A DNA stretch of 64,000 nt, from positions 434,001 through 498,000 of the forward strand of contig NZ_JACVAC010000003.1 of the NCBI RefSeq assembly GCF_014851685.1, given 5' to 3'. Under the pieces are notes generated by a model. It did not search any database. It saw only the letters and a program-made list of their open reading frames with translations, and was not told where the DNA came from. Shown piece after piece: positions 9,670-17,936 of this stretch. Positions within the stretch are counted from its first letter, which is position 1. Each line of letters begins with the position of its first letter. The position numbers were made by a program, and so were the translations under genes. This stretch comes from Pseudomonas sp. PDM05 (GTDB lineage Bacteria; Pseudomonadota; Gammaproteobacteria; Pseudomonadales; Pseudomonadaceae).

Positions 9670-10584
9670 TTAGAGTTTTGCTTTTACTGCCGATAGTGCA
9701 TCTTTGCCATCCACGGTCTTCACCCCCTCCAGCCACTTATCCAACACCGCCGGATTGGCCTTGATCCACGCCTTCGCCGCATCCGCATTGCTGACCTTGT
9801 TGTTGGTCACCTCGGCCATGATGCTGTTCTCCATCTCCTGGGTAAAACTCAGGTTGGTCAGCAGTTTCCCTACGTTCGGGCAGGCTTGTGCGTAGCCTTT
9901 GCGCGTCAGGGTGTACACGCTGCCGGTGTCGCCGAAGTACTTCTCGCCGCCCTTGAGGTAATGCATTTTCAACTGCACGTTCATCGGGTGCGGGGTCCAG
10001 CCGAGGAAGGTCACGAATTTCTGCTTCTTAACCGCCCGCGATACTTCGGCGAGCATCGCCTGTTCGCTGGACTCGATCAGTTTCCATTGGCCCAGGTCGA
10101 AGTCGTTTTTCTTGATGATGTCCTGCAACGAGATATTTGCCGGCGCGCCGGAGCCGATGCCGTAGATTCTCTTGTCGAACTTGTCGGCAAATTTGTTCAA
10201 GTCGGCAAACTCATGCACACCGGCGTCCCACACGTAGTCCGGCACGGCAAGGGTGAACTCGGTGCCTTCGAGGTTTTTCGCCAACTGCACCACTTCGCCA
10301 TTGGCGATGAACTTGTCATAGAACCCCTGCTGCGCCGGCATCCAGTTACCGAGGAACACATCCACCTGGCCGTCCTTGAGCCCGCCAAAGGTGATCGGCA
10401 CCGCCAGGGTGTCGACCTTGGCCTTGTAGCCCATGCCCGTCAGCAGAAAGCTGGTGATGGCATTGGTGGCGGCGATGTCGCTCCAGCCCGGATCGGCCAT
10501 TTTCACCGTGTCACAACGGGTGTCCGCATACACATTGGCGCTGCTCAACGCCAAGATGCCCAGCACCGCAGTCAACTTTTGCAT
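9670..10584 (-). CDS. choX: choline ABC transporter substrate-binding protein
   Basis: A 304-residue periplasmic binding protein of the OpuAC/glycine-betaine family. A signal peptide (MQKLTAVLGILALSSANVYA) is followed by DTVKMADPGWSDIAATNAI, GLKDGQVDVFLGNWMPAQQG and FLGWTPHPMNVQLKMHYL, typical of ChoX, where aromatic residues cage the choline ammonium group. It starts 18 bases after the betC stop with a GGGAAGG site, so it forms a betC-choX unit. The permease and ATPase are not in the window; it presumably delivers choline or choline sulfate to a Cbc-type transporter encoded elsewhere. Confidence 0.92.
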   Translation of the reverse strand: MQKLTAVLGILALSSANVYADTRCDTVKMADPGWSDIAATNAITSFLLTGMGYKAKVDTLAVPITFGGLKDGQVDVFLGNWMPAQQGFYDKFIANGEVVQLAKNLEGTEFTLAVPDYVWDAGVHEFADLNKFADKFDKRIYGIGSGAPANISLQDIIKKNDFDLGQWKLIESSEQAMLAEVSRAVKKQKFVTFLGWTPHPMNVQLKMHYLKGGEKYFGDTGSVYTLTRKGYAQACPNVGKLLTNLSFTQEMENSIMAEVTNNKVSNADAAKAWIKANPAVLDKWLEGVKTVDGKDALSAVKAKL

Positions 10585-10602
10585 GGCCTTCCCTCTGTCT
10601 GT

Positions 10603-12117
10603 TTATTGGTTTTGGCAGGGTTGTGGATAACGTGCCTTGCGCTCCAGGTCGTCGAGGTCGATGTGGTTGCGCATGTATTGCTGACTGGCGTCCACCAGTG
10701 GCTGGTGATCCCAGCTCTTGAGCTTGCCCTGGGTCAGTGCGTCAAACACCAGGCGACGGCGGCGTTGGCTGGCGAGCACCTGCTGGTGGATCGCCGGGAT
10801 GTCCCATTTGGCCCGCGCCTCACTTAAAAACGCCTCGAACAGCGGCCGGTGTTCCGGTGACTGGCTGAGGTTCTCCCGCTCGTGTGGGTCGTTGTGCACA
10901 TCAAACAGCAGGCACGGATCGTCCTCGCTGTAGATGAATTTGTAGCTGGCGCGGCGAATCATCATCAGCGGGCTGATGGTGCCTTCGGCCATGTATTCGC
11001 CAAACACTTCGTCGTGCCCGCCCTGCCCCTGCAAGTGCGGGACCAGCGAGCGGCCGTCCAGTGGCAAGCGTGGGTCCAGCGCGCCGCCAGCCAGTTCGAC
11101 CAGCGTGGGCAGCAGGTCGGCAGTGGACACGGCGTTGCTGACCCGCCCCGGCGCAAATTGCCCCGGCGCGCTGACCAGCAACGGCACACGGGCGGCCATT
11201 TCAAACCAGTGCATTTTGTACCAGAGGCCGCGCTCGCCGAGCATGTCGCCATGGTCGCCGGAGAAGATGATGATGGTGTCATCGGCCAGGCCAGTGTCTT
11301 CCAGGGTTTGCAGCAGTTTTCCGACATTGCTGTCGATGTAACTGCACGCGCCGAAGTAGGCACGCCGTGCATCGCGGATCTTATCCACGGGCAGTGGCTT
11401 GCCCCATAGGTCGTAGACCTTGAGCAGACGCTGGGAGTGCGGGTCGAGATCCTCCTGTGCAGGCGTTGCAGGCAAGGGGATTTCGGCGTCGTCGTACAAA
11501 TCCCAGAACGGCTTGGGAATCGTGTACGGATCATGGGGATGGGTCATCGACACGGTCAGGCAGAACGGCCGGTCGCCGTCTTCGCGAATGTGGTCGAACA
11601 GGTATTGCTGGGCCTTGAACACCACCTCCTCGTCGAAATCCAGCTGGTTGGTGCGCACGCATGGCCCGGCTTGCAGCACCGAGGACATGTTGTGAAACCA
11701 ACTGGGGCGCACGTCCGGTTCATCCCAGTTCACCGCCCAGCCGTAGTCGGCGGGATAGATGTCACTGGTCAGGCGTTCTTCATAGCCGTGCAACTGGTCG
11801 GGGCCGCAGAAGTGCATCTTGCCTGACAGCGCCGTGCGGTAGCCGAGGCGACGCAGGTAGTGGGCATACGTCGGTATATCGGCGGGGAAATCGGCCGCGT
11901 TGTCGTAGGCGCCGATCTTGCTCGGCAACTGGCCACTGACCAGGGTGAAACGCGACGGTGCGCACAGCGGGCTGTTGCAATAAGCGGCGTCAAATACCAC
12001 GCCCTGGACGGCGAGGCGGCTCAAATTCGGCAATTGGATCGGCGAAGAACCGTAGAACGGCAGCAACGGTGCGGCCATTTGATCGGCCATGATAAAAAGA
12101 ATGTTCTTGCGCTTCAT
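10603..12117 (-). CDS. betC: choline-sulfatase
   Basis: This 504-residue type I sulfatase hydrolyses choline-O-sulfate to choline and sulfate. The sulfatase signature C-x-P-S-R is at 52-56 (CAPSR; Cys52 would become the formylglycine). Metal-binding motifs include MADQM near the N-terminus (10-14) and FSGDHGDMLGERGLWYKMHWFE (in parts, about 290-310). The C-terminal tail (LVFDALTQGKLKSWDHQP, RNHIDLDDLERKARYP) is characteristic of BetC. I chose the ATG at 12117 (MKRKNILFIMADQ); the frame extends six codons upstream. It is divergent from the LysR regulator and followed by choX. Confidence 0.95.
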   Translation of the reverse strand: MKRKNILFIMADQMAAPLLPFYGSSPIQLPNLSRLAVQGVVFDAAYCNSPLCAPSRFTLVSGQLPSKIGAYDNAADFPADIPTYAHYLRRLGYRTALSGKMHFCGPDQLHGYEERLTSDIYPADYGWAVNWDEPDVRPSWFHNMSSVLQAGPCVRTNQLDFDEEVVFKAQQYLFDHIREDGDRPFCLTVSMTHPHDPYTIPKPFWDLYDDAEIPLPATPAQEDLDPHSQRLLKVYDLWGKPLPVDKIRDARRAYFGACSYIDSNVGKLLQTLEDTGLADDTIIIFSGDHGDMLGERGLWYKMHWFEMAARVPLLVSAPGQFAPGRVSNAVSTADLLPTLVELAGGALDPRLPLDGRSLVPHLQGQGGHDEVFGEYMAEGTISPLMMIRRASYKFIYSEDDPCLLFDVHNDPHERENLSQSPEHRPLFEAFLSEARAKWDIPAIHQQVLASQRRRRLVFDALTQGKLKSWDHQPLVDASQQYMRNHIDLDDLERKARYPQPCQNQ

Positions 12118-12207
12118 GGGTTCTCGGCATTCCATAGGCGGTGTTTATGCGAATGAGCATGCGGCCCATGGAAATTGGGGTAAAGCCCATGAAAAGCAAT
12201 GTCTAGG

Positions 12208-12222
12208 ATAAGCACAGCTTAT
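12208..12222. promoter_or_regulatory. palindrome overlapping the regulator start
   Basis: ATAAGCACAGCTTAT is a perfect 6-bp inverted repeat around ACA in the betC/regulator spacer (103 bases). Its last two bases are the first two of the regulator ATG. An autorepression site of a LysR protein is a reasonable inference, but nothing else supports it. Confidence 0.35.
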
Positions 12223-13171
12223 GTATGAAGCCCTAGGGGATTTGTCCCTCGACCTGCTGCGCGCCTTTGAAGCGGCCGCGCGTCACCGCAGTTTTACCGC
12301 TGCCGCGATGGAACTGGGCACCACCCAGCCGGCCATCAGCCAGCAGATCAAGCGCCTGGAGGAACAGCTGGCAATCCGCCTGTTTGATCGTATCTATCGC
12401 GGCATCGAACTGACCGACGCCGGCGCGCTGCTGTTCGAGCACGTGCAAGGCGGTTTGCAGAACATCAACCAGGGCTTGAGCGCGATCACCCAGCAGGATC
12501 AGCACGAAGTGCTGCAAGTGGCCACCGACTTCGCCTTCGCCGCCTATTGGCTGATGCCGCGCCTGCATCGCTTCCACCAGGCCAACCCGCAGGTCGATGT
12601 AAGCCTGGTCACCAGCGAGCGCAACCACGCCAGCCTGCGCAGTGACATCGACGTGGCGGTGCTGTTCGGCGACGGCCGCTTCAAGCAGGGCGAAAGCCTG
12701 TGGCTGTTCAACGAGGAAGTGTTCCCGGTGTGCAGCCCGCAGTGGCTCAAGGCCCAGGCCACGCCGCTGACTGTACAGAATCTGCACGATTTTCCCTTGC
12801 TGCACCTGCGCCAGGAAAACAACAGCCAGTGGTTCGACTGGAGCGGCGTGTTCCGCGAGCTGGGCATCAGCGCCGCGCCGACGCCCGGGCAACTGCGTTT
12901 CGACAACTACACCCTGCTGATCCAGGCGGCCATTGCCGGCCAGGGCGTGGCCATCGGCTGGCGCCACTTGGTGGACAACCTGCTGGAGCAGAACTGGCTG
13001 TGTCGACCGTTCAGCGACACGGTGGTCTCGCGCTTCGGCTACTACGTGGTGCAGCCCCAGCGCAAACGTCGCGGGCAGTTGGTCGAGCGCTTTGTCCAGT
13101 GGCTATTGGCCGAACAGGCCAGCAGCGCGCAGTCGTTGACCGGGCTGGCCCTCCCGTCGATTGCGGTCTAG
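12221..13171 (+). CDS. LysR-family regulator of choline-sulfate use
   Basis: A 316-residue LysR-type regulator. The winged helix-turn-helix is at about 9-68 (LSLDLLRAFEAAARHRSFTAAAMELGTTQPAISQQIKRLEEQL in part), followed by the substrate-binding domain (about 95-300: LQVATDFAFAAYWLMPRLHRF, IDVAVLFGDGRF, GQGVAIGWRHLVDNLL). The sequence and its position divergent from betC match the regulator family of choline-sulfate utilisation. It probably activates betC-choX in response to choline sulfate or choline. The ribosome-binding site (AGGAT) is rather far from the ATG. Confidence 0.88.
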   Translation: MYEALGDLSLDLLRAFEAAARHRSFTAAAMELGTTQPAISQQIKRLEEQLAIRLFDRIYRGIELTDAGALLFEHVQGGLQNINQGLSAITQQDQHEVLQVATDFAFAAYWLMPRLHRFHQANPQVDVSLVTSERNHASLRSDIDVAVLFGDGRFKQGESLWLFNEEVFPVCSPQWLKAQATPLTVQNLHDFPLLHLRQENNSQWFDWSGVFRELGISAAPTPGQLRFDNYTLLIQAAIAGQGVAIGWRHLVDNLLEQNWLCRPFSDTVVSRFGYYVVQPQRKRRGQLVERFVQWLLAEQASSAQSLTGLALPSIAV

Positions 13172-13202
13172 GATTTGGCGCTTACTGGATCCGGAGTCCG
13201 TC

Positions 13203-13532
13203 ATGCAACGTATCAAGGGCTACCACGCCCATGTCTACTTCGACGCGAGCACCCTCGAACAGGCGCGCACCTTGTGCGAAGACGCCGCCAGACTTTTTCC
13301 GCTGCGCATGGGCCGCGTGCATGAACGGCCGGTGGGCCCGCACCCGGATTGGAGCTGCCAGCTGGCGTTCGATCCCGAATACATCGGTGTGGTGCTGCCG
13401 TGGTTGGTGATTCATCGCAACGGTCTGGTGGTGTTCCTGCACCCCGATACCGGCGATGACCTCAAGGATCACACCGACTACGCGGTCTGGATGGGGGCGA
13501 TGCGAGAGTTGAATTTGTCAGCATTTTCTTAA
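13203..13532 (+). CDS. DOPA 4,5-dioxygenase-family protein
   Basis: A 109-residue protein of the DOPA 4,5-dioxygenase family. Conserved features are YHAHVYFDAST (about 6-16, His8 and His10), a central HERPVGPHPDWSCQLAF (about 40-56) and VIHRNGLVVFLHPDTGDDLKDH (about 75-96) with several candidate iron-binding histidines. The open frame starts further upstream, but the ATG at 13203 gives the family N-terminus and has a CCGGAG site. It is 31 bases after the regulator and probably cotranscribed. The substrate in Pseudomonas is unknown, and any link to choline sulfate is conjecture. Confidence 0.85.
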   Translation: MQRIKGYHAHVYFDASTLEQARTLCEDAARLFPLRMGRVHERPVGPHPDWSCQLAFDPEYIGVVLPWLVIHRNGLVVFLHPDTGDDLKDHTDYAVWMGAMRELNLSAFS

Positions 13533-13536
13533 ATTA

Positions 13537-13555
13537 AATCCCTAAATATGGGATT
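13537..13555. promoter_or_regulatory. AT-rich inverted repeat before the dgo operon
   Basis: AATCCCTAAATATGGGATT (6-bp arms, 7-base centre) in an AT-rich 96-base spacer, followed by more AT-rich sequence (TTGATATTTATATATTGAGA) before dgoK. It may be an operator or part of the promoter of the dgo genes. No regulator of that operon is encoded in the window. Confidence 0.4.
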
Positions 13556-13628
13556 GATATTTATATATTGAGACTTTCCTCCGCGTAGGTTTATATTCGT
13601 CGCATCCGCTCAGAACTCAGGTGAAGCG

Positions 13629-14588
13629 ATGCAGGCGCAATTGATCGCGCTCGATTGGGGAACCAGCTCCCTTCGTGCTTACAAACTCGGCCCGGCAGGC
13701 GTCGTGCTGGAACACCGCGCGCTGGCGTGCGGGATCATGCATTTGCCTGACGAGCCCCGGGACATTGCCGGTGTGCGCTGCAGCGATGGCTTCGAACTGG
13801 CCTTCGACACGGCCTGCGGCGATTGGCTCGACGCCCAGCCAGGCGTGCCGGTGATCGCCTGCGGCATGGTCGGCAGCGCCCAGGGCTGGAGCGAAGCGGC
13901 CTATCGCAATACCCCCGTCGACGTCGCCAGCCTCGGCCAGGCTTTGCACCGCGTGCGCAGCCTGCGCGGGGTGGACGTGCATATCGTGCCGGGCGTGATC
14001 GAGCAGGCCGGCTTGCCCAACGTGATGCGCGGCGAAGAAACCCAGGTGCTGGGCGTGCTGCAAGGGCTCGGCGCCGACGTGTTGATCGGCCTGCCGGGCA
14101 GCCATTCCAAATGGGTCGAGGTGGTCGATGGCTGCATCACCCATTTCGATACCTTCATGACCGGGGAAGTCTTTGCGGTGCTGAGCAAACACAGCATCCT
14201 CGGGCGCACCCAGCAGATCACCGAACAGTTCCAGGCCGAAGCCTTCGACCGTGGCGTGCAGGTGGCGCTGTCGGAGGACGGCCGGCGCGGTGTGCTGTCG
14301 ACCCTGTTCAGCGCCCGCACCCTGGGGCTCACGGCCGAACTTTCGCCGCCGCAGCAGCCCGACTACCTGTCCGGCCTGCTGATCGGCCATGAACTGATCG
14401 GGCTGCCGGAGCGCGCCAAACAGCAGCCGATCATCCTGGTGGGCGCAGCGCCATTGTGCGCCCGCTACGAACGCGCCCTCGCCCTCTGCGGTTTCGCCCA
14501 CGTCAGCCTCGCGCAGGAGGCCACCGCGCGCGGCCTGTGGCAGTTGGCCGTGGCCGCCGGGCTCACTCAACCAGCATTGCAGGTCTGA
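13629..14588 (+). CDS. dgoK: 2-dehydro-3-deoxygalactonokinase
   Basis: This 319-residue sugar-acid kinase phosphorylates 2-keto-3-deoxygalactonate, the second step of galactonate breakdown. The N-terminal ASKHA-like nucleotide motif is IALDWGTSSLRAY (about 6-18). Also visible are VIACGMVGSAQGWSEA, LPGSHSKWVEVVDGCITHFDTFMTGEVFAVLSKHSIL (in parts) and a C-terminal GAAPLCARYERAL. Length fits the family. It is first in dgoK-A-D-T, with one base between its stop and dgoA. Confidence 0.94.
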   Translation: MQAQLIALDWGTSSLRAYKLGPAGVVLEHRALACGIMHLPDEPRDIAGVRCSDGFELAFDTACGDWLDAQPGVPVIACGMVGSAQGWSEAAYRNTPVDVASLGQALHRVRSLRGVDVHIVPGVIEQAGLPNVMRGEETQVLGVLQGLGADVLIGLPGSHSKWVEVVDGCITHFDTFMTGEVFAVLSKHSILGRTQQITEQFQAEAFDRGVQVALSEDGRRGVLSTLFSARTLGLTAELSPPQQPDYLSGLLIGHELIGLPERAKQQPIILVGAAPLCARYERALALCGFAHVSLAQEATARGLWQLAVAAGLTQPALQV

Positions 14589-14589
14589 C

Positions 14590-15210
14590 ATGCTCAAGCA
14601 CGCACTCGCACAAAACGGTTTGATCGCCATCCTGCGCGGTATCCGCCCGGACGAAGCCCAGGCCATCGGTCAGGTGTTGTACCAGGCCGGGTTTCGCGTC
14701 ATTGAAGTCCCGCTCAACTCGCCGGACCCTTACACCAGCATCCGCACGCTGCGCGACAGCCTGCCCGCCGATTGCCTGATCGGTGCCGGCACGGTGCTGA
14801 CGCCGGAACAGGTCGAGCAGGTGAAAGCTGCCGGTGGCCAGGTGATCGTCATGCCCCACAGTGACGCCAAGGTCTTGCGTGCCGCAAAAGCGGCAGGGCT
14901 GTTGTTGTCGCCGGGCGTTGCCACGCCTACCGAAGCCTTCGCCGCCCTGGCCGAAGGGGCCGATGTATTGAAACTGTTCCCCGCCGAGCAAATGGGCCCG
15001 GCGGTGATCAAGGCGTGGCTGGCGGTACTGCCGGCGGGCACGCTGCTGCTGCCGGTGGGCGGCATTACCCCGGACAACATGCAGGTGTTTATCGACGCCG
15101 GCGCCAAGGGGTTCGGGCTGGGTTCCGGGTTGTTCAAACCGGGTATGACAGTGGATCAGGTAGCGAGCCGCGCCCAGGCTTATGTCGCCGCCTGGAAAGC
15201 CCTGAGCTGA
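14590..15210 (+). CDS. dgoA: 2-dehydro-3-deoxy-6-phosphogalactonate aldolase
   Basis: A 206-residue class I aldolase that splits KDP-galactonate into pyruvate and glyceraldehyde-3-phosphate. The (beta/alpha)8 barrel shows the KDPG-aldolase family residues: Glu39 in VIEVPLNSP (37-45), the phosphate-side GAGTVL (65-70) and the Schiff-base Lys128 in DVLKLFPAEQ (125-134), followed by PVGGITPDN. Residues such as PLNSP and MPHSDAKVL resemble DgoA rather than Eda. It lies between dgoK and dgoD. Confidence 0.94.
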   Translation: MLKHALAQNGLIAILRGIRPDEAQAIGQVLYQAGFRVIEVPLNSPDPYTSIRTLRDSLPADCLIGAGTVLTPEQVEQVKAAGGQVIVMPHSDAKVLRAAKAAGLLLSPGVATPTEAFAALAEGADVLKLFPAEQMGPAVIKAWLAVLPAGTLLLPVGGITPDNMQVFIDAGAKGFGLGSGLFKPGMTVDQVASRAQAYVAAWKALS

Positions 15211-15258
15211 GATCAAGTCTTGCGCCCACAGGCGCCGCATCTATAAGAGAGATAACAG

Positions 15259-16407
15259 ATGAAAATCACCAAACTGACGACCTTTATCGTCCCACCGCGC
15301 TGGTGCTTCCTGAAAGTCGAGACCGACCAGGGCGTGACCGGCTGGGGCGAACCCGTGGTCGAAGGCCGCGCCCACACGGTGGCGGCGGCGGTTGAAGAAC
15401 TGTCCGACTACCTGATCGGCAAAGACCCACGCAACATCGAAGACATCTGGACCGTGCTCTACCGCGGTGGCTTCTACCGCGGCGGCGCCGTGCACATGAG
15501 CGCCCTCGCCGGCATCGACCAGGCGCTGTGGGACATCAAGGGCAAGGCCCTCGGCGTGTCGGTCAGCGACCTGCTCGGCGGCCAGGTGCGTGACAAGATC
15601 CGTGTGTATTCGTGGATCGGTGGCGACCGCCCGGCCGACACCGCCCGCGCGGCCAAAGAGGCCGTGGCCCGTGGCTTCACCGCAGTGAAAATGAACGGCA
15701 CCGAAGAGCTGCAGTTCGTCGACAGCTTCGAAAAAGTCGACCTGGCCCTGGCCAACGTCGCCGCCGTACGTGACGCGGTGGGCCCGAACGTCGGCATCGG
15801 CGTCGACTTCCACGGCCGCGTGCACAAGCCTATGGCCAAAGTGCTGATGAAAGAGTTGGACCCGTACAAGCTGATGTTTATCGAAGAGCCGGTGCTCAGC
15901 GAAAACTACGAAGCGCTCAAGGAACTGGCGCCGCTGACCAGCACCCCGATTGCCCTCGGCGAACGCCTGTTCTCGCGTTGGGACTTCAAGCGCGTGCTCA
16001 GCGAAGGCTACGTCGACATCATCCAGCCGGATGCGTCCCACGCCGGCGGCATCACCGAAACCCGCAAGATCGCCAACATGGCCGAAGCCTACGACGTGGC
16101 CCTGGCCCTGCACTGCCCACTGGGCCCGATTGCCCTGGCGGCGTGCCTGCAACTGGACGCGGTTTGCTACAACGCGTTTATCCAGGAGCAAAGCCTGGGC
16201 ATTCACTACAACGAGAGCAATGACCTGCTCGACTATGTGCGTGATCCGGGTGTGTTCGACTATGACCAGGGCTTCGTGAAGATCCCCAACGGGCCAGGCC
16301 TGGGCATCGAGATCAACGAGGAATATGTGATCGAACGCGCGGCCATCGGCCACCGCTGGCGCAACCCGATCTGGCGCCACGCCGACGGTAGCTTTGCCGA
16401 GTGGTGA
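15259..16407 (+). CDS. dgoD: D-galactonate dehydratase
   Basis: This 382-residue enolase-superfamily enzyme (mandelate racemase subgroup) dehydrates D-galactonate to 2-keto-3-deoxygalactonate. It has exactly the length of E. coli DgoD and the same active-site positions: Mg ligands Asp183, Glu209 and Glu235, and the catalytic His185 (VDFHG) and His285 (ALHCPLGP). It is 48 bases after dgoA with a clear AAGAGAGA site. A REPIN separates it from dgoT. Confidence 0.96.
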   Translation: MKITKLTTFIVPPRWCFLKVETDQGVTGWGEPVVEGRAHTVAAAVEELSDYLIGKDPRNIEDIWTVLYRGGFYRGGAVHMSALAGIDQALWDIKGKALGVSVSDLLGGQVRDKIRVYSWIGGDRPADTARAAKEAVARGFTAVKMNGTEELQFVDSFEKVDLALANVAAVRDAVGPNVGIGVDFHGRVHKPMAKVLMKELDPYKLMFIEEPVLSENYEALKELAPLTSTPIALGERLFSRWDFKRVLSEGYVDIIQPDASHAGGITETRKIANMAEAYDVALALHCPLGPIALAACLQLDAVCYNAFIQEQSLGIHYNESNDLLDYVRDPGVFDYDQGFVKIPNGPGLGIEINEEYVIERAAIGHRWRNPIWRHADGSFAEW

Positions 16408-16434
16408 TATTTCACTGAAGAAATGCGGTTGAAA

Positions 16435-16525
16435 ATGTGGGAGCGGGCTTGCTCGCGAATACGGTGTGTCAGTCAACACATCTGGGGCTGAACTACCGCA
16501 TTCGCGAGCAAGCCCGCTCCCACAT
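16435..16525. repeat. REPIN inside the dgo operon
   Basis: ATGTGGGAGCGGGCTTGCTC...CGCATTCGCGAGCAAGC...CCACAT, about 91 bases, between the dgoD stop and the dgoT start. The hairpin would form in any dgoD-dgoT transcript. Confidence 0.92.
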
Positions 16526-16592
16526 TTTGATCCGGTTTCTTCAGTCAGCTCCTTTCCAGACCTCAATAAACATAAGAAGAGGCAACCCCCTC

Positions 16593-17897
16593 ATGCATCC
16601 TGAATCCTTCACCGGGCAGGCTTCTTTAGTCACGCCTACCAGAAAGCGTTTCTTCATCATGGTGCTGCTGTTCATCACCGTGGTGATCAACTACCTCGAC
16701 CGCAGCAACCTGTCGATTGCCGCCCCCGCGCTGACCAGCGAACTGGGGATCGACCCGGTACACGTCGGCCTGATCTTTTCTGCGTTCGGCTGGACCTACG
16801 CCGCCATGCAGATCCCCGGCGGCTGGCTGGTAGATCGCGTGCCACCGCGCATTCTCTACACTGCCGCGCTGTTGTTGTGGTCCATCGCCACCGTGATGCT
16901 CGGCTTTGCCGCCAGCTTTATCGCGCTGTTCGTCTTGCGCATGGCGGTGGGCGCGCTGGAAGCCCCGGCCTACCCGATCAACAGCCGCGTGGTCACCACC
17001 TGGTTCCCCGAGCGCGAGCGCGCCACCGCGATTGGTTTCTACACCTCCGGGCAGTTTGTCGGGCTGGCGTTCCTGACGCCGGTGCTGGCGTGGCTGCAAC
17101 ACGCATTCGGCTGGCACATGGTGTTTGTGGTCACAGGTGGCGTGGGTATTTTGTGGGCGGCAATCTGGTACGCGGTGTACCGCGAGCCAAAGGATTTCAA
17201 AGGTGCCAACACCGCTGAAATCGAGCTGATCCGTGAAGGCGGCGGCCTGGTGGATATGCAGGAAAAAACCGCGAAGACGCCGTTCAGTTGGGTCGACCTG
17301 GGGATAGTGCTGAGCAAGCGCAAACTCTGGGGCATCTACCTGGGGCAGTTCTGCCTGAACTCCACGCTGTGGTTTTTCCTGACGTGGTTCCCGACCTACC
17401 TGGTGAAATATCGCGGCATGGACTTCATCAAGTCTGGCCTGCTCGCGTCGCTGCCGTTTCTCGCCGCATTTGTGGGGGTGTTGTGTTCCGGGATCTTTTC
17501 CGACTGGCTGATTCGCCGGGGCGCCTCGGTGGGCTTTGCGCGCAAGTTGCCGATCATTGGCGGGCTGCTGATTTCCACGGCGATCATCGGCGCCAACTAT
17601 GTGGACTCGACGGCGTGGGTGATCGCGTTCCTGGCGCTGGCGTTCTTTGGTAATGGCTTGGCGTCGATCACCTGGTCGCTGGTCTCGACCCTGGCCCCGG
17701 CACGGCTGCTGGGCTTGACCGGTGGGGTGTTCAACTTCATCGGTAACCTGGCGGCGATTGCCACGCCGATCGTGATTGGCTTTTTGGCCAGTGGTGATTC
17801 GTTTGCGCCGGCGATTACCTACATTGCGGTGCTGGCGTTGCTTGGGGCGCTTTCCTACATATTGCTGGTGGGTAAGGTCGAGCGCATCGAGCTGTAA
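16593..17897 (+). CDS. dgoT: MFS transporter, probable D-galactonate permease
   Basis: A 434-residue major facilitator of the anion:cation symporter family, with about 12 membrane segments. Signatures are the N-terminal NYLDRSNLSIAAPAL (about 29-43), GLIFSAFGWTYAAMQIPGGWLVDR (in parts), the motif-A-like region and a C-terminal half ending in LLVGKVERIEL. Position after dgoK-A-D and similarity to hexuronate/galactonate carriers suggest galactonate uptake by proton symport. The frame reads back through the REPIN to 16437; I took the ATG at 16593, preceded by AAGAAGAGG. Confidence 0.9.
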   Translation: MHPESFTGQASLVTPTRKRFFIMVLLFITVVINYLDRSNLSIAAPALTSELGIDPVHVGLIFSAFGWTYAAMQIPGGWLVDRVPPRILYTAALLLWSIATVMLGFAASFIALFVLRMAVGALEAPAYPINSRVVTTWFPERERATAIGFYTSGQFVGLAFLTPVLAWLQHAFGWHMVFVVTGGVGILWAAIWYAVYREPKDFKGANTAEIELIREGGGLVDMQEKTAKTPFSWVDLGIVLSKRKLWGIYLGQFCLNSTLWFFLTWFPTYLVKYRGMDFIKSGLLASLPFLAAFVGVLCSGIFSDWLIRRGASVGFARKLPIIGGLLISTAIIGANYVDSTAWVIAFLALAFFGNGLASITWSLVSTLAPARLLGLTGGVFNFIGNLAAIATPIVIGFLASGDSFAPAITYIAVLALLGALSYILLVGKVERIEL

Positions 17898-17900
17898 GAA

Positions 17901-17928
17901 AAACGGGCGACCTGGCGGTCGCCCGTTT
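17901..17928. terminator. bidirectional hairpin terminator
   Basis: Perfect 12-bp inverted repeat AAACGGGCGACC / GGTCGCCCGTTT with a TGGC loop between the convergent dgoT and flavoprotein genes. The T-run is best on the minus strand (TTTTTC); on the plus strand it is only GTTTCGTCT. It probably serves both genes. Confidence 0.8.
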
Positions 17929-17936
17929 CGTCTGGC

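Noticed and set aside
9489..9764. Small open frames over the REPIN at 9563
   Set aside because: They are REP-encoded peptides repeated at other REPINs; no ribosome-binding site or conservation.
16437..16592. Extension of the dgoT frame through the REPIN
   Set aside because: Residues are encoded by REP sequence (GAGLLANTV, REQARSHI); a good ribosome-binding site precedes the later ATG.
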